Below, piece after piece: positions 24,295-41,286 of a DNA stretch of 57,874 bases. Each line of letters begins with the position of its first letter. The stretch's first letter is position 1. Below the pieces are notes generated by a model. The model ran no database searches, was not told the DNA's origin, and saw nothing but the letters and a program-made list of their open reading frames with translations. A program made the translations under genes and the position numbers. Origin of the DNA: Devosia geojensis (GTDB lineage: Bacteria > Pseudomonadota > Alphaproteobacteria > Rhizobiales > Devosiaceae); the NCBI RefSeq assembly GCF_000969415.1, contig NZ_JZEX01000056.1, positions 1 to 57,874 of the forward strand, in the 5' to 3' direction.

Positions 24295-24780
24295 ATGTCC
24301 CTGAAACGGCTGGCCTGGGCCGTTGCGGCAGGCCTCTTCCTCTCCGCCTCCCCTGCGCTCGCGCAGGATGCGGAGGCCGAGCTCGTCACCGCCGACGACA
24401 CCGAGGCGATCCTCGCCATCGCGCGCACCTTCGGCAAGGCCTCGCTCACCCAGCAGAGCAACGGCAATCCGCAGATCACCGGCCGCATGCAGGGTTTTGT
24501 CTACCAGATCTATTTCCTCAACTGCGACGACGACGGCGCCAACTGCGAGGACCTCAACTTCTATTTGGGCTTTCTCGACGTGAAGCCCACCCTCGAGGTC
24601 ATCAACGACTGGAACTACAACAAGCGCTTCAGTCGCGCCTATCTCGATACCGACAAGGATGCCTGCGTCGAGATGGACCTCGACCTCGCGGTGCCCGTCT
24701 CGCTCGACTACATGGAATCGGTCTTCGACCTCTGGAGCCTCGTCATCGTGCAGTTTGCCGAGCACGTCGGGTACGACTGA
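24295..24780 (+). CDS. Secreted YbjN-domain protein
   Basis: The 161-residue product has a clear Sec signal peptide (MSLKRLAWAVAAGLFLSA, cleavage after ALA at about residue 23). The mature part matches the YbjN/type III secretion chaperone-like fold: VYQIYFLNC, then LEVINDWNYNKRFSRAYLD and VEMDLDLA. Two cysteines in NCDDDGANCED could pair in the periplasm. GGAGGAGAAC before the ATG at 24295 fixes the start. Function of secreted YbjN proteins is unknown; stress-related roles have been proposed for cytoplasmic YbjN. It is an orphan gene between str and the phytase-like genes. Confidence 0.75.
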   Translation: MSLKRLAWAVAAGLFLSASPALAQDAEAELVTADDTEAILAIARTFGKASLTQQSNGNPQITGRMQGFVYQIYFLNCDDDGANCEDLNFYLGFLDVKPTLEVINDWNYNKRFSRAYLDTDKDACVEMDLDLAVPVSLDYMESVFDLWSLVIVQFAEHVGYD

Positions 24781-24821
24781 GGCGAAACGGGGAGGAGCGC
24801 ACCCCCTCCCCGCCGGATACG

Positions 24822-26135
24822 TCACTCGGCGCTGAGGAAATCGCCCACCTCGAGCAGCACGATCTCATTGTCGTCCGCCCTGCCCGCCTCGCGGCCGACC
24901 GAACCCGGATAGTTGTTGTCGTTGGCCACGACGATGGTCGTTTCGTCCACCCGGTCGACGTCCTCGATGGTTACGAACGGGAAATTGAAGACGCCGTCGA
25001 TCGTGCCGCGCGGCGCGATCCCGTCCGGATCCCGGATGTCCATCAGGTCGATATAGGCGATCTTCTCCAGCACTCCGTCCGCGTCGGCGCGTTCGAGATC
25101 GACGAGATAGATGCGCTTGAACGCGGCCGGCTTTTCGACCGACTCATCGCGCGGGTCGCCTTCGTTGTTGTCGCGCTCGATGATGAGCGCGCGGGTGCCC
25201 TCGATGATGTTGAAGTCGCCGATGGCGTGCGTGGCGTCCTCGAGCGGATAGTAGCGGATGGTGTCCGACCAGGCGCCCGCTTCGGTGTCGAACTCGAGGA
25301 GCTGCAGCACCGGGCGCTCGCCGATGGTCTGGAACGTCGCGGACGCCTCGTCATAGACCGGCTTCTCGAGCAGCGGATAGAGCGTCGCGCCGTCGCTGCC
25401 GAGCGCCATGCCCTCATAGCCGCCCGAACGCTGCGTCATGACGCCGGTGACCGGCGTGCCCGGATTGGGAACGGAGACGGTCGGGTTGTCCGGCGACTTG
25501 TATTCGGTGCCCCCCGGCGCGGTCTTGACCACCTGCTGCACCACGCCCTCGCCGTCGACCTCGACGAGGAACGGCCCGAACTCGTCGCCGATCCAGTAGT
25601 GGTCGCCGACCGGCTGGATGGATTCCGGATCGAAGTCACCGCCGGTCAGGTACCGCGACTCGGTATGCTCGTTGACGATCGGGAATGGAATGACGCGGTT
25701 CGGGTCCTTGAGGAACACCGTCTTCTCGATCATCGGGCGGCCGGCCTCCCAATCGATCTTGAAGATATTGAACATCAGCATGGCGTCGGACGAGTTGCCC
25801 TTGTTGCCGAAACCGTTGTCGGTGAGGATCAGGAACCGGTCTTCGCCGAGCGACCGGATGCCCGAGAAACCCTGCAGCGGCTGGCCGGGGAACGGGCGGC
25901 CGAGGCCCGACTTGGCATCGAGCGCGCCATAGAGCGCTTCGATGCGCGAGCCCGTGGCGAAGCGGCCCGAGACGTTGAGCGAGGCCGGCGCATCGGCCGG
26001 CGGCGCAAGGAACGTCTGCGCGGGCACCTGGGCGTGGGCCTTGAGGGTGGCGGTGAACTGCTGGGCATCCTGGGCGTGAGCGATGGCGCTCGACGCCAGG
26101 AGGCCAGCCGTCAGGGCAACGATGTGACGCAGCAT
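24822..26135 (-). CDS. Secreted esterase-like phytase-family protein
   Basis: The 437-residue protein has a signal peptide (MLRHIVALTAGLLASSAIAHA, cleavage before QDAQQF) and the domain named 'esterase-like activity of phytase' (a beta-propeller), with GFSGIRSLGEDRFLILTDNG, EGMALGSDGATLYPLLE, IGDFNIIEGTRALIIERDNN and TTIVVANDNNYPGS. The natural substrate is not established. The ATG at 26135 follows GGGAG by six bases; a longer frame upstream runs through the intergenic palindrome and is not coding. It lies in tandem with a related gene upstream. Confidence 0.85.
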   Translation of the reverse strand: MLRHIVALTAGLLASSAIAHAQDAQQFTATLKAHAQVPAQTFLAPPADAPASLNVSGRFATGSRIEALYGALDAKSGLGRPFPGQPLQGFSGIRSLGEDRFLILTDNGFGNKGNSSDAMLMFNIFKIDWEAGRPMIEKTVFLKDPNRVIPFPIVNEHTESRYLTGGDFDPESIQPVGDHYWIGDEFGPFLVEVDGEGVVQQVVKTAPGGTEYKSPDNPTVSVPNPGTPVTGVMTQRSGGYEGMALGSDGATLYPLLEKPVYDEASATFQTIGERPVLQLLEFDTEAGAWSDTIRYYPLEDATHAIGDFNIIEGTRALIIERDNNEGDPRDESVEKPAAFKRIYLVDLERADADGVLEKIAYIDLMDIRDPDGIAPRGTIDGVFNFPFVTIEDVDRVDETTIVVANDNNYPGSVGREAGRADDNEIVLLEVGDFLSAE

Positions 26136-26267
26136 GATTGGCTCCCGGTGGAGGTTATGGGTGAACCTCCGGTCGATAGCCCGCACCCATGACGCGCCCT
26201 TGACGCTCCTGTGTCGGTTCGATTGCACCCCACATGTGGCGACGGTGACGATCTTTGCGAGGCTGAA

Positions 26268-26396
26268 AGGCCCCCTCACCCGCCCTTCGGGCGGCCTCTC
26301 CCCCAAAAGGGAGAGGTGCTGACTCCCGGACAGCTATGCCCTCTTCACCTCTCCCTTGGGGGAGAGGTCGGCGCGCAGCGCCGGGTGAGGGGGCCT
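26268..26396. repeat. Intergenic inverted repeat with 51-base arms
   Basis: Arms 26268-26318 and 26346-26396 are reverse complements over almost their full length. They differ mainly in a central GC-rich mini-hairpin (CGCCCTTCGGGCGG versus CGGCGCTGCGCGCCG). The element lies between the two phytase-like genes and belongs to the CTCTCCCCC(A)AGGGAGAGG family of dispersed repeats found in Rhizobiales. Confidence 0.85.
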
Positions 26397-26417
26397 TGGT
26401 TTGTATGGTAAGGCAGG

Positions 26418-27512
26418 CTAAAGCTCCGGTACGGAGAACACAACGAACTGCGTGAACTGCCCGACCGGGTTGAAGTTGTTGTCCGAGGCGATGACCAGCG
26501 TCGGACGCCCGCCGACCTGCGGGCCGAACGAGACGGACTCGATGTTGTCGATGTCGAGACCGAAATCGCCTTCGGCAATGGTGAACCAGTGCGTCTTGGT
26601 TGCCGACTGTACCTCCTGCCCCTCGATGGACTCCATGCCGGCGATGTCCGTCGCGCCCTCGAGGCTGGTGACGTAGAAGGCGATGGTGTTGCCCACCCCG
26701 CTGCCGAAGCTGCGCTCGACCGTCAGCAGCCGCCCGCCGGAGAGCATCAGGAATTCGGAAAGGCCGTTGTCGTTGTACCCCGGCTCCTCCGTCGCCTCGA
26801 CCGCGATCGGATCGGTCTCGTAGATGTACTCGGCCGACACAGCGCCGCTCTCGGTATCGAAGACGATGATGCGCGAGGGGCTGCCCGCTTCGAGCGTCGC
26901 CTTGGCGCCGTCCTGGGCGAGCGCGTTCTCGGTGCCGGCGAGAAGCTCTCGGCCGTCGCCCGAAAGCGTCAGGCTCTCGAAGGCGAGATTGCCGAAGATG
27001 CCGTTTGTCTCGGCGCCGTCGGGCAGGTACGCATCGGGAATCTCGAAGCTGCGCACGGTCTTGCCGGTGAGATCGGCCTCGTGGACCGCCGGCCTGCCCT
27101 CCGCGTCGCCCTCGCTCGACCAGAAGAGCCGCTGCCCCTCTGCATCGAACCGGATCGCTTCCGGATCGACGCCGCCTTCGGCGAACGGCTCGCCGTCCTC
27201 ACCCGTGAGCGTATGGGTCGAGACGATATCGAGGCCGGTCAGTTGGTCCTCTGCAAAGACGAGCTTCAGCGTATAAAACCGCGCCGGCGCGCGCTGCGAG
27301 CGGTCGTCCGAGATGGCGTAGAAGAGGTCGTTGGCTTCATCGTAGTCGATGCCCGAGATGCCGCCGAACTCGACGCCTTCGATCTTGAGGCCGGTCGGCA
27401 GCACGATCTGTCCGATGAACTCGGGCGCGGCCGGCGCCGCATCCTGGGCGGTAACGGCGCCGGTGCCGAGGGCAACGGCAAGAGAGGAAAGAAGCGCAAG
27501 GCAGGAACGCAT
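26418..27512 (-). CDS. Secreted esterase-like phytase-family protein, second copy
   Basis: The 364-residue product has a signal peptide (MRSCLALLSSLAVALGTGAVTA, cleavage before QDAAPA) and the same phytase-like propeller family: GGISGIDYDEANDLFYAISDD, VDPEAIRF, LAFESLTLSGDGRELLAGTENAL, DNGLSEFLML and VIASDNNFNPVGQ. It shares the SDDR/EA-I/ERS-type blocks with its neighbour but is shorter and clearly diverged, so the pair is an old duplication or two subfamilies. GGAGG lies ten bases before the ATG at 27512. It follows the rpoC terminator and so needs its own promoter. Confidence 0.85.
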   Translation of the reverse strand: MRSCLALLSSLAVALGTGAVTAQDAAPAAPEFIGQIVLPTGLKIEGVEFGGISGIDYDEANDLFYAISDDRSQRAPARFYTLKLVFAEDQLTGLDIVSTHTLTGEDGEPFAEGGVDPEAIRFDAEGQRLFWSSEGDAEGRPAVHEADLTGKTVRSFEIPDAYLPDGAETNGIFGNLAFESLTLSGDGRELLAGTENALAQDGAKATLEAGSPSRIIVFDTESGAVSAEYIYETDPIAVEATEEPGYNDNGLSEFLMLSGGRLLTVERSFGSGVGNTIAFYVTSLEGATDIAGMESIEGQEVQSATKTHWFTIAEGDFGLDIDNIESVSFGPQVGGRPTLVIASDNNFNPVGQFTQFVVFSVPEL

Positions 27513-27599
27513 TGGGGGAAGCCTCCAGGGAATGGGAGGAGGACTAAAGCGCTTTCCGATGACGCGCCCATGACTCCCTGCAAAGGCGGACAAACTCAA

Positions 27600-27624
27600 A
27601 GAAAAAGGGGGCCGTCAGGCCCCC
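27600..27624 (-). terminator. Rho-independent terminator after rpoC
   Basis: GGGGGCC-TGAC-GGCCCCC followed by TTTTTC on the minus strand; a 7-bp pure G/C stem with a 4-base loop, about 30 bases after the rpoC stop. It ends the rpoBC transcription unit. Confidence 0.92.
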
Positions 27625-27654
27625 TCTTCCCAAGTCGTTGCGATTGCCAGCCGC

Positions 27655-31839
<4,185 letters not shown>

Positions 31840-31918
31840 CAGTTCTCTCCTCGGTCCGCCCGGCCGGGTTTCTCACCCGGCCGTCGGACGCGTTGATGGG
31901 TAGGGCTCGGCAGGCTGC

Positions 31919-36058
<4,140 letters not shown>

Positions 36059-36481
36059 AAAAGCTCCTGTTTCCTTGCGATTTGTCTCGGAGGCAGATGT
36101 CCAAAGACCCGACAATCAGCCGGCGGGTATCGGGACATATGCCCTTGCGTAACTGGTTAGGCGACTGGATGTGCTGGGATTCAGGTCAGGGCGAGCCGAA
36201 AATGGCGGCCTGCGGGAACCGGGGCGCGGCGTACGTCTGGCACGCGAGCACCGGAAGCGCGGGAAACTACCATTTGGAGGACGACATCACCTGAATTCCA
36301 GCACACCCTAAACGCGCATCGCCGAACGGGCGGTTACCGCCTCGGTTCGGTTCAGCGCGTTGGAAAACTCTATTCCGCAACCTCTTGCCGGGGTATCCGG
36401 CAATCCCCCCACATGTTCCATATGGGGGTAAATGAGGCGGCACTATGGCGCCGCCCCAAAAATTTATCGTAACGCGGCGAA
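36059..36481 (-). other. rplL-rpoB intergenic region
   Basis: The 423 bases between rplL and rpoB contain no convincing ORF. A hairpin 20-50 bases after the rplL stop (36436-36455, GGCGGC-N8-GCCGCC) has no good U-tract, so it may attenuate rather than terminate, as in the E. coli rplL-rpoB spacer where a partial terminator and an RNase III site adjust rpoB level. I see no clear promoter. Confidence 0.45.
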
Positions 36482-36862
36482 CTACTTGAGTTCGACCTTG
36501 GCGCCGGCGTCTTCCAGCTTCTTCTTGATGTCTTCGGCCTCAGCCTTCGACACGCCTTCCTTGACGGCCTTGGGAGCGCCTTCGACCAGGGCCTTGGCTT
36601 CGCCGAGGCCGAGGCCGGTGATGCCGCGGACTTCCTTGATGACGTTGATCTTGTTGTCGCCGAAGGCGGCAAGGATCACGTCGAATTCGGTCTTTTCCTC
36701 AGCAGCAGCAGCGGGAGCCGCAGCGCCACCGCCAGCGGCGGCAACGGCGACGGGAGCCGCAGCCGAAACGCCCCACTTCTCCTCGAGGAGCTTGGAAAGC
36801 TCGGAAGCCTCGAGAACGGTGAGAGCCGACAGTTCGTCTACGAGTTTGGCGAGATCAGCCAT
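36482..36862 (-). CDS. rplL: 50S ribosomal protein L7/L12
   Basis: The 126-residue stalk protein has the N-terminal dimerisation part ([23 protein letters not shown]), an Ala/Gly-rich hinge and the C-terminal factor-binding domain with [21 protein letters not shown] and [13 protein letters not shown]. It lies 58 bases after rplJ. Confidence 0.98.
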   Translation of the reverse strand: MADLAKLVDELSALTVLEASELSKLLEEKWGVSAAAPVAVAAAGGGAAAPAAAAEEKTEFDVILAAFGDNKINVIKEVRGITGLGLGEAKALVEGAPKAVKEGVSKAEAEDIKKKLEDAGAKVELK

Positions 36863-36920
36863 TTGATGGTTCCTATATGGTGTTTCGTTTCAGTTCGAAC
36901 AAGTGGATGCGAGCCTTGCG

Positions 36921-37436
36921 TCAGGCTGCGCCCTTTTCGGCATAGGCCGACAACACGCGGGCGATCTGGCCGCCCGGTGCCTGGACGACCGAGGCGATAC
37001 GCTGGGCAGGCTGCTTGAGCATGCCGGCGAGCGTGGCGCGCAGTTCGTCGAGCGAGGGCATCGTGGCCAGCGCCTTGACGTTGTTGACGTCAAGAGCGGT
37101 TGCCCCCATGGCGCCGCCGAGAATCACGTACTTCTGATTCTTGTCGGCGAACTTCGACGCGATCTTGGGCGCCGTCATCGGGTCTTCCGCATATGCGATG
37201 ACCGTCGGGCCGGTGAACAGGCCCGAGATGTCCGCGTTGTCGGTATCCTTGAGAGCGAGCTTGGCAAGGCGGTTCTTGGCGACCTTGAGTTGTCCGCCGG
37301 CCTGCTTGACCTGCACGCGCAGGTCCGTCAGTTCGGCAACGGACAGGCCGGTATTGTGCGCAACGACGATCGATCCGGCGCGGCTGAGGGCCGACTGGAG
37401 CGATGCGACGACTTCACGCTTTTCCGCTCTTTCCAA
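36921..37436 (-). CDS. rplJ: 50S ribosomal protein L10
   Basis: The 171-residue L10 forms the stalk base and binds L7/L12 dimers through its C-terminal helix. The start is TTG at 37436, seven bases after GGAG, giving the conserved (M)ERAEKREVVASLQ; the ATG further upstream would add unrelated sequence. Expression in many bacteria is limited by L10 binding to its own leader, and a 331-base spacer precedes the gene. Confidence 0.95.
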   Translation of the reverse strand: MERAEKREVVASLQSALSRAGSIVVAHNTGLSVAELTDLRVQVKQAGGQLKVAKNRLAKLALKDTDNADISGLFTGPTVIAYAEDPMTAPKIASKFADKNQKYVILGGAMGATALDVNNVKALATMPSLDELRATLAGMLKQPAQRIASVVQAPGGQIARVLSAYAEKGAA

Positions 37437-37767
37437 TGCTAGTCTCCACATTCGGCCCGGCGACGAGCACCGGACCATTGCCAATGTCACCCCCGCGAGG
37501 GGAGGCAACGGTTCCGGACGTCCCCGAAAGGACATCCCCTTCGTGCCTGTAAACCGCTGGCCCTCAAACGAGGACGCTTGGCCTGGTTCGAACCGGAACC
37601 CGCGGCCCCTTTTTAGGACCGGAAATCTCGGTCTTCACCCCATCTATGCAGGCTCCTTGCGGATTTAAGCGCCGCCATATGGCGACGAACCGGCAGTCTC
37701 GGACAGGACTTCATCGGCCGGCGAACCGGCCGATGTCACGGACGGCCGGAGCCGCCCGAAACTTGTG
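37437..37767 (-). ncRNA. rplA-rplJ spacer, probable L10 leader region
   Basis: This 331-base non-coding stretch sits where the L10(L12)4 complex binds mRNA in other bacteria. It starts with a perfect 10-bp hairpin closed by UUCG (37712-37735), which may process or attenuate the transcript from rplKA. I could not draw the L10 kink-turn with certainty, so the assignment rests mostly on position. Confidence 0.4.
37712..37735 (-). promoter_or_regulatory. UUCG-capped perfect hairpin after rplA
   Basis: CATCGGCCGG and CCGGCCGATG are exact complements around a UUCG tetraloop in the transcript direction. No U-tract follows, so termination would be weak; a processing or stability role is equally likely. 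Confidence 0.6.
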
Positions 37768-38460
37768 TTAGAGAGCCGAAGCCGGCTCGACGTGGACGCC
37801 CGGCCCCATGGTGGAGCTGACCGCCACGCGCTTGACGTAGGTGCCCTTGGCGCCCGCGGGCTTGGACTTCTGCACGGCGTCCGTGAAGGCCTTGATGTTC
37901 TCGAGGAGCTGGGCTTCCGAGAACGAGACCTTGCCGACGCCGGCGTGCAGGATGCCGGCCTTCTCGACGCGGAACTCCACCGCGCCGCCCTTGGCCGCCT
38001 TGACGGCGCCGGCGACGTCCGGGGTCACGGTGCCGACCTTGGGGTTCGGCATCAGGTTGCGCGGCCCGAGGATCTTACCGAGGCGCCCGACCAGCGGCAT
38101 CATGTCCGGCGTTGCGATGCAACGGTCGAAGTTGATGTTGCCGGCCTGGATCTGCTCGGCCAGGTCATCGGCGCCGACGACGTCCGCGCCGGCGGCCTTG
38201 GCTTCCTCGGCCTTGTCGCCGCGGGCGAACACGGCGACGCGCACCGTCTTGCCCGTGCCGTTCGGCAGGTTGACGACGCCGCGGACCATCTGGTCGGCGT
38301 GGCGCGGATCGACGCCGAGGTTGAGCGCGATCTCGAAGGTCTCGTCGAACTTGGCCGAAGCCCGGTCCTTGACCATCTTGATGGCGTCTTCGATCTTGTA
38401 GAGCTTCTTGCGGTCGATGCCCTCGCGGGCGGCCGCGACCTTCTTAGCGATCTTTGCCAT
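37768..38460 (-). CDS. rplA: 50S ribosomal protein L1
   Basis: The 230-residue L1 of the mobile stalk shows [20 protein letters not shown], the [13 protein letters not shown] block and [15 protein letters not shown]. In other bacteria L1 represses translation of rplKA mRNA. Five bases separate it from rplK. Confidence 0.98.
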   Translation of the reverse strand: MAKIAKKVAAAREGIDRKKLYKIEDAIKMVKDRASAKFDETFEIALNLGVDPRHADQMVRGVVNLPNGTGKTVRVAVFARGDKAEEAKAAGADVVGADDLAEQIQAGNINFDRCIATPDMMPLVGRLGKILGPRNLMPNPKVGTVTPDVAGAVKAAKGGAVEFRVEKAGILHAGVGKVSFSEAQLLENIKAFTDAVQKSKPAGAKGTYVKRVAVSSTMGPGVHVEPASAL

Positions 38461-38465
38461 TTGCC

Positions 38466-38894
38466 TTAGCCCTCGACCTGAATGCCCATGGAGCGGGCGG
38501 AACCGGCGATCATCGACATGGCGGCGTCGACGTTGTCGGCGTTGAGGTCCTTCATCTTCTTTTCGGCGATGTCACGCAGCTGTGCCTGCGAGATCGTGCC
38601 GGCGCTCTCCTTGCCCGGAACCTTGGAGCCGGACTTGAGGTTGAGCGCCTTCTTGATGAAGTAGGTCACCGGCGGCTGCTTCATCTCGAAGGTGAAGCTC
38701 TTGTCGGCATAGGCGGTGATGACGGTCGGGATCGGCGAGCCCTTTTCCATCTCCTGCGTGGCCGCGTTGAAGGCCTTGCAGAATTCCATGATGTTGAGGC
38801 CGCGCTGACCGAGCGCAGGACCGATCGGCGGCGACGGGGTCGCGGAGCCGGCCGGCACCTGGAGCTTGATGTAGCCCACGATTTTCTTTGCCAT
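38466..38894 (-). CDS. rplK: 50S ribosomal protein L11
   Basis: The 142-residue L11 has the proline-rich [23 protein letters not shown] segment where thiostrepton binds together with 23S rRNA, and the C-terminal RNA-binding domain. N-terminus [16 protein letters not shown] is typical. It is first in the rplKA pair. Confidence 0.98.
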   Translation of the reverse strand: MAKKIVGYIKLQVPAGSATPSPPIGPALGQRGLNIMEFCKAFNAATQEMEKGSPIPTVITAYADKSFTFEMKQPPVTYFIKKALNLKSGSKVPGKESAGTISQAQLRDIAEKKMKDLNADNVDAAMSMIAGSARSMGIQVEG

Positions 38895-39041
38895 AGTCGT
38901 CCTTCCAATGCCCGTTTCCAGGCGCTGCGTCCGCCGTCACGCGGACAGTTGTGACGCTGTGGTGCGAGGGCAAGCCGGCGGATTGGCGTCCGCCACCCTC
39001 TCCCACAGATTTCCCGGAACTAAAGGCTCCGGGTTACGGGA

Positions 39042-39572
39042 TCAGACCTTCTCGACCTGCCCGTATTCGAGCTCGACCGGAGTCGGGCGCCCGAAAATCG
39101 AAACTTCCACCTTGAGGCGGCTGCGCTCCTCGTCGACTTCCTCGACGATGCCGTTGAAGCTCGCGAACGGCCCGTCCGAGACGCGCACGCTCTCGCCCAC
39201 CTCGAACGAGATCGAGGGCTTGGGATGCTCGACGCCTTCCTGCACCTGCTGCAGGATGGCCATCGCCTCGGCCTCCGAGATCGGCATCGGCTTGTTGTCC
39301 GCGCCCAGGAACCCGGTGACCTTCGGGGTGTTCTTGATGAGGTGGAACGCCTGGTCAGTCATGTCCATCTTCACCAGCACATAGCCCGGGAAGAACTTGC
39401 GCTCGGCGTCGACCTTGCGGCCGCGCCGCACCTCGACGACCTTTTCGGTCGGAACGATCACGTCCTCGAACAGATGCTCGAGCTTCTGCTGCGCGACCTT
39501 TTCCTTGATCGCATCAGCAACTTTGCGCTCGAAGTTCGAGTACGCCTGAACGATGTACCAGCGCTTGGCCAT
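39042..39572 (-). CDS. nusG: Transcription termination/antitermination factor NusG
   Basis: The 176-residue NusG begins [20 protein letters not shown], has the NGN domain with [13 protein letters not shown] and TPKVTGFLG, and the C-terminal KOW in [20 protein letters not shown]. The start at 39572 is set by homology; the frame stays open far upstream over secE in another register. It lies downstream of secE. Confidence 0.98.
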   Translation of the reverse strand: MAKRWYIVQAYSNFERKVADAIKEKVAQQKLEHLFEDVIVPTEKVVEVRRGRKVDAERKFFPGYVLVKMDMTDQAFHLIKNTPKVTGFLGADNKPMPISEAEAMAILQQVQEGVEHPKPSISFEVGESVRVSDGPFASFNGIVEEVDEERSRLKVEVSIFGRPTPVELEYGQVEKV

Positions 39573-39610
39573 GAAGGGCTCGCCGCTCCTAAATTCCAGT
39601 ACCGACCGAC

Positions 39611-39805
39611 TTAGCGGATCGAAAGTATCAGCTGCACGAACCAGGAGATCACCTGGTCGGCCGCCAGAAAGAAGAGACTCGCCAGGATCACGAGGACGAT
39701 GACCATGATAGTCGAGATCAGAACCTCGTTCCGCCCCGGCCAGGTCACCTTCGACACTTCCTGCCGCACCTGCTGTAGGAAAGTGATCGGGTTCGTCCGG
39801 GCCAT
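39611..39805 (-). CDS. secE: Preprotein translocase subunit SecE
   Basis: The 64-residue single-TM SecE has the amphipathic helix [19 protein letters not shown] followed by one long membrane segment (about residues 29-60). It stabilises SecY. In this window tRNA-Trp, its usual upstream neighbour, lies 12.5 kb away. Confidence 0.96.
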   Translation of the reverse strand: MARTNPITFLQQVRQEVSKVTWPGRNEVLISTIMVIVLVILASLFFLAADQVISWFVQLILSIR

Positions 39806-39901
39806 CAGCGACTCTACTTTGCGTTTTTAGGGCCGCGAAATTCGCTGCGCCCGAGGCAAAACCAAAGGCCGCGCGGTTATCCCGCACGGCTGGGAGTTGG
39901 C

Positions 39902-39930
39902 TATCTAGTGGCTTTGGGCCGCGATTGCAA
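39902..39930 (-). promoter_or_regulatory. Predicted promoter for secE-nusG
   Basis: TTGCAA (39925-39930) and TAGATA (39902-39907 complement) are separated by 17 bases, placing a transcript start about 90 bases before secE. A local promoter is expected because the operon is cut off from tRNA-Trp. Confidence 0.4.
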
Positions 39931-40033
39931 CATCTGAATCGCCAAATCCGGCCTGCCCCGCGCCCTCGCGGACAAATGCGTTGCCTTGTGCCGGCCGGCA
40001 AGCGCATTATCTTTCTGGGGCAAGGAGACCATC

Positions 40034-40315
40034 ATGCGAACGCTCGCCCTCATCGCCGCAGTTTGCCTCGCCGCCCTCGCCTCCCCGGCCATGGCGCAGA
40101 CCCGTTGCGTCTCGGTGCCGGAAAACAGCGCCAGCCGCTATGTCGAGAACGGCAAGCAGGAAATGCTCTGCCACCACGGCGTGATCACCGACAAGGTCAA
40201 CGAGATGGAGATGAAGGCGCAGATCGACTCGCTCGCCGGCTCGGTCCGCCAGCTCGAGCTGCAGCGCCGGTTCGACGCCCTGCCCAAGCAGCCGAGCTTC
40301 GTCACCATTCCATGA
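40034..40315 (+). CDS. Small secreted protein of unknown function
   Basis: The 93-residue product has a signal peptide (MRTLALIAAVCLAALASPAMA, cleaved before QTRCVSV). The mature part has two cysteines (TRCVS and MLCHHG) and an amphipathic, possibly coiled-coil C-terminus (VNEMEMKAQIDSLAGSVRQL). AAGGAG lies seven bases before the ATG. Its stop overlaps the start of the cupin gene. I do not recognise a family. Confidence 0.7.
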   Translation: MRTLALIAAVCLAALASPAMAQTRCVSVPENSASRYVENGKQEMLCHHGVITDKVNEMEMKAQIDSLAGSVRQLELQRRFDALPKQPSFVTIP

Positions 40316-40656
40316 AGCATGTCGTCGACCGTGCGGCCTGGGCCGACAAGCCCGACGCCTGGTCCGGCGAATGGCAGGGCGCGGCCCATGGTTCCGGGGT
40401 TTCGGTGATCTTCGTCACCTACGACAAGCCCGGCGGCGGCCCGCGCCTCCATACACACCCTTATTCGGAAACCTTCATCGTGCGCCGGGGCCGCGCCCTC
40501 TTCACGCTCGGCGATGAAGAGATCGAGGCCGCCGCGGGCCAGATCGTCGTCGCCCCCGCCAACGTGCCGCACAAGTTCACCAATCTGGGTCCGGGCGTCC
40601 TCGAGCAGATCGACATCCACGCCAACCCGACCTTCGTGACCGAGTGGCTGGAGTAG
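40312..40656 (+). CDS. Single-domain cupin protein
   Basis: The 114-residue cupin shows motif 1 as GPRLHTHPYSETFIVRRGRALF (metal ligands His-x-His and Glu) and motif 2 as APANVPHKFTNLG (final His). Such small cupins bind a divalent metal and range from isomerases to sensors; the substrate cannot be named. The ATG at 40312 overlaps the previous stop (ATGA), indicating coupled translation. Confidence 0.85.
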   Translation: MKHVVDRAAWADKPDAWSGEWQGAAHGSGVSVIFVTYDKPGGGPRLHTHPYSETFIVRRGRALFTLGDEEIEAAAGQIVVAPANVPHKFTNLGPGVLEQIDIHANPTFVTEWLE

Positions 40657-40661
40657 TGGAT

Positions 40662-41072
40662 ATGACCGAGGAGGAATGGACCGGCGGCTGCATGTGCGGG
40701 GCCATCCGCTACCGCGCCTTCGGCCCGCCCGTCCGCATCGAGATCTGCCACTGCCGCACCTGCCGGCGCAACACTGGCTCGGCTTTCGGCGTCTTCGTTC
40801 TCTTCGAAGGGGACAAGGCCGTCATCGAGGGCGAGGAAAACCTGACGAGCTACCGCTCCTCTCCTCCCGCGACGCGTCACGGTTGCCGGCAGTGCGGCAC
40901 GCCCCTTCTCAACCGCTTCGAGGGATACGTCGACTTCCACCTGGGAACGCTCGACGAGGCCGAGCGCCTGCGCCCGGATACGGAAATCTGGACTGCCCGC
41001 CGCCTGCCCTGGCTGCCGCTCGTCGGCGAAGTCCAGTGCTACCTCTACGGGCCCGATGGTCCACAGCTATAG
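40662..41072 (+). CDS. GFA-family zinc protein (glutathione-dependent formaldehyde-activating type)
   Basis: The 136-residue protein has the GFA/CENP-V pattern of zinc ligands: Cys10-x-Cys12 in GGCMCGAI, Cys29-x-Cys31-x2-Cys34 in CHCRTC and Cys75-x2-Cys78 in CRQCG, with the conserved RNTGSAFG between. Family members catalyse or help S-hydroxymethylglutathione formation, although most are untested. The ATG at 40662 was preferred over an upstream GTG. It follows the cupin gene by five bases and is probably in the same operon. Confidence 0.88.
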   Translation: MTEEEWTGGCMCGAIRYRAFGPPVRIEICHCRTCRRNTGSAFGVFVLFEGDKAVIEGEENLTSYRSSPPATRHGCRQCGTPLLNRFEGYVDFHLGTLDEAERLRPDTEIWTARRLPWLPLVGEVQCYLYGPDGPQL

Positions 41073-41127
41073 ATCAGGACTGGAATATGGACCGCCGGCT
41101 GCCCGCCGGCGGTCCGATTCGTACGGC

Positions 41128-41277
41128 TTACTGGATGCCGAAGGCCTGCTTGGCGGCGTTCTCGGCCGCGTCGCCGGCCTGCGTGATCTGCGCGGCGGCA
41201 AGGCCCGCGGCGCGGGCTGCATCCTCGGCGGCCTTGCGCGCCTCGGCGACCGCGGCCTGCTTGTCGGCGTCACTCAT
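41128..41277 (-). CDS. Possible separated C-terminal part of the lipoprotein gene
   Basis: After the amber codon of the lipoprotein gene the frame stays open for 53 codons. An ATG four codons later gives a 49-residue Ala-rich helix, starting MSDADKQAAVAEARKAAEDA. Composition matches the upstream part, so this is more likely the severed tail of one protein, or read-through product, than an independent gene. No ribosome-binding site is evident. Confidence 0.4.
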   Translation of the reverse strand: MSDADKQAAVAEARKAAEDAARAAGLAAAQITQAGDAAENAAKQAFGIQ

Positions 41278-41286
41278 CGATTCGAG

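Noticed and set aside
26136..26306. 57-residue N-terminal extension of the first phytase-like protein
   Set aside because: It reads through the intergenic repeat and lies before a good ribosome-binding site and a normal signal peptide.
39573..40007. Long N-terminal extension of nusG
   Set aside because: It overlaps secE in another frame and is not related to NusG; the family N-terminus [12 protein letters not shown] fits at 39572.
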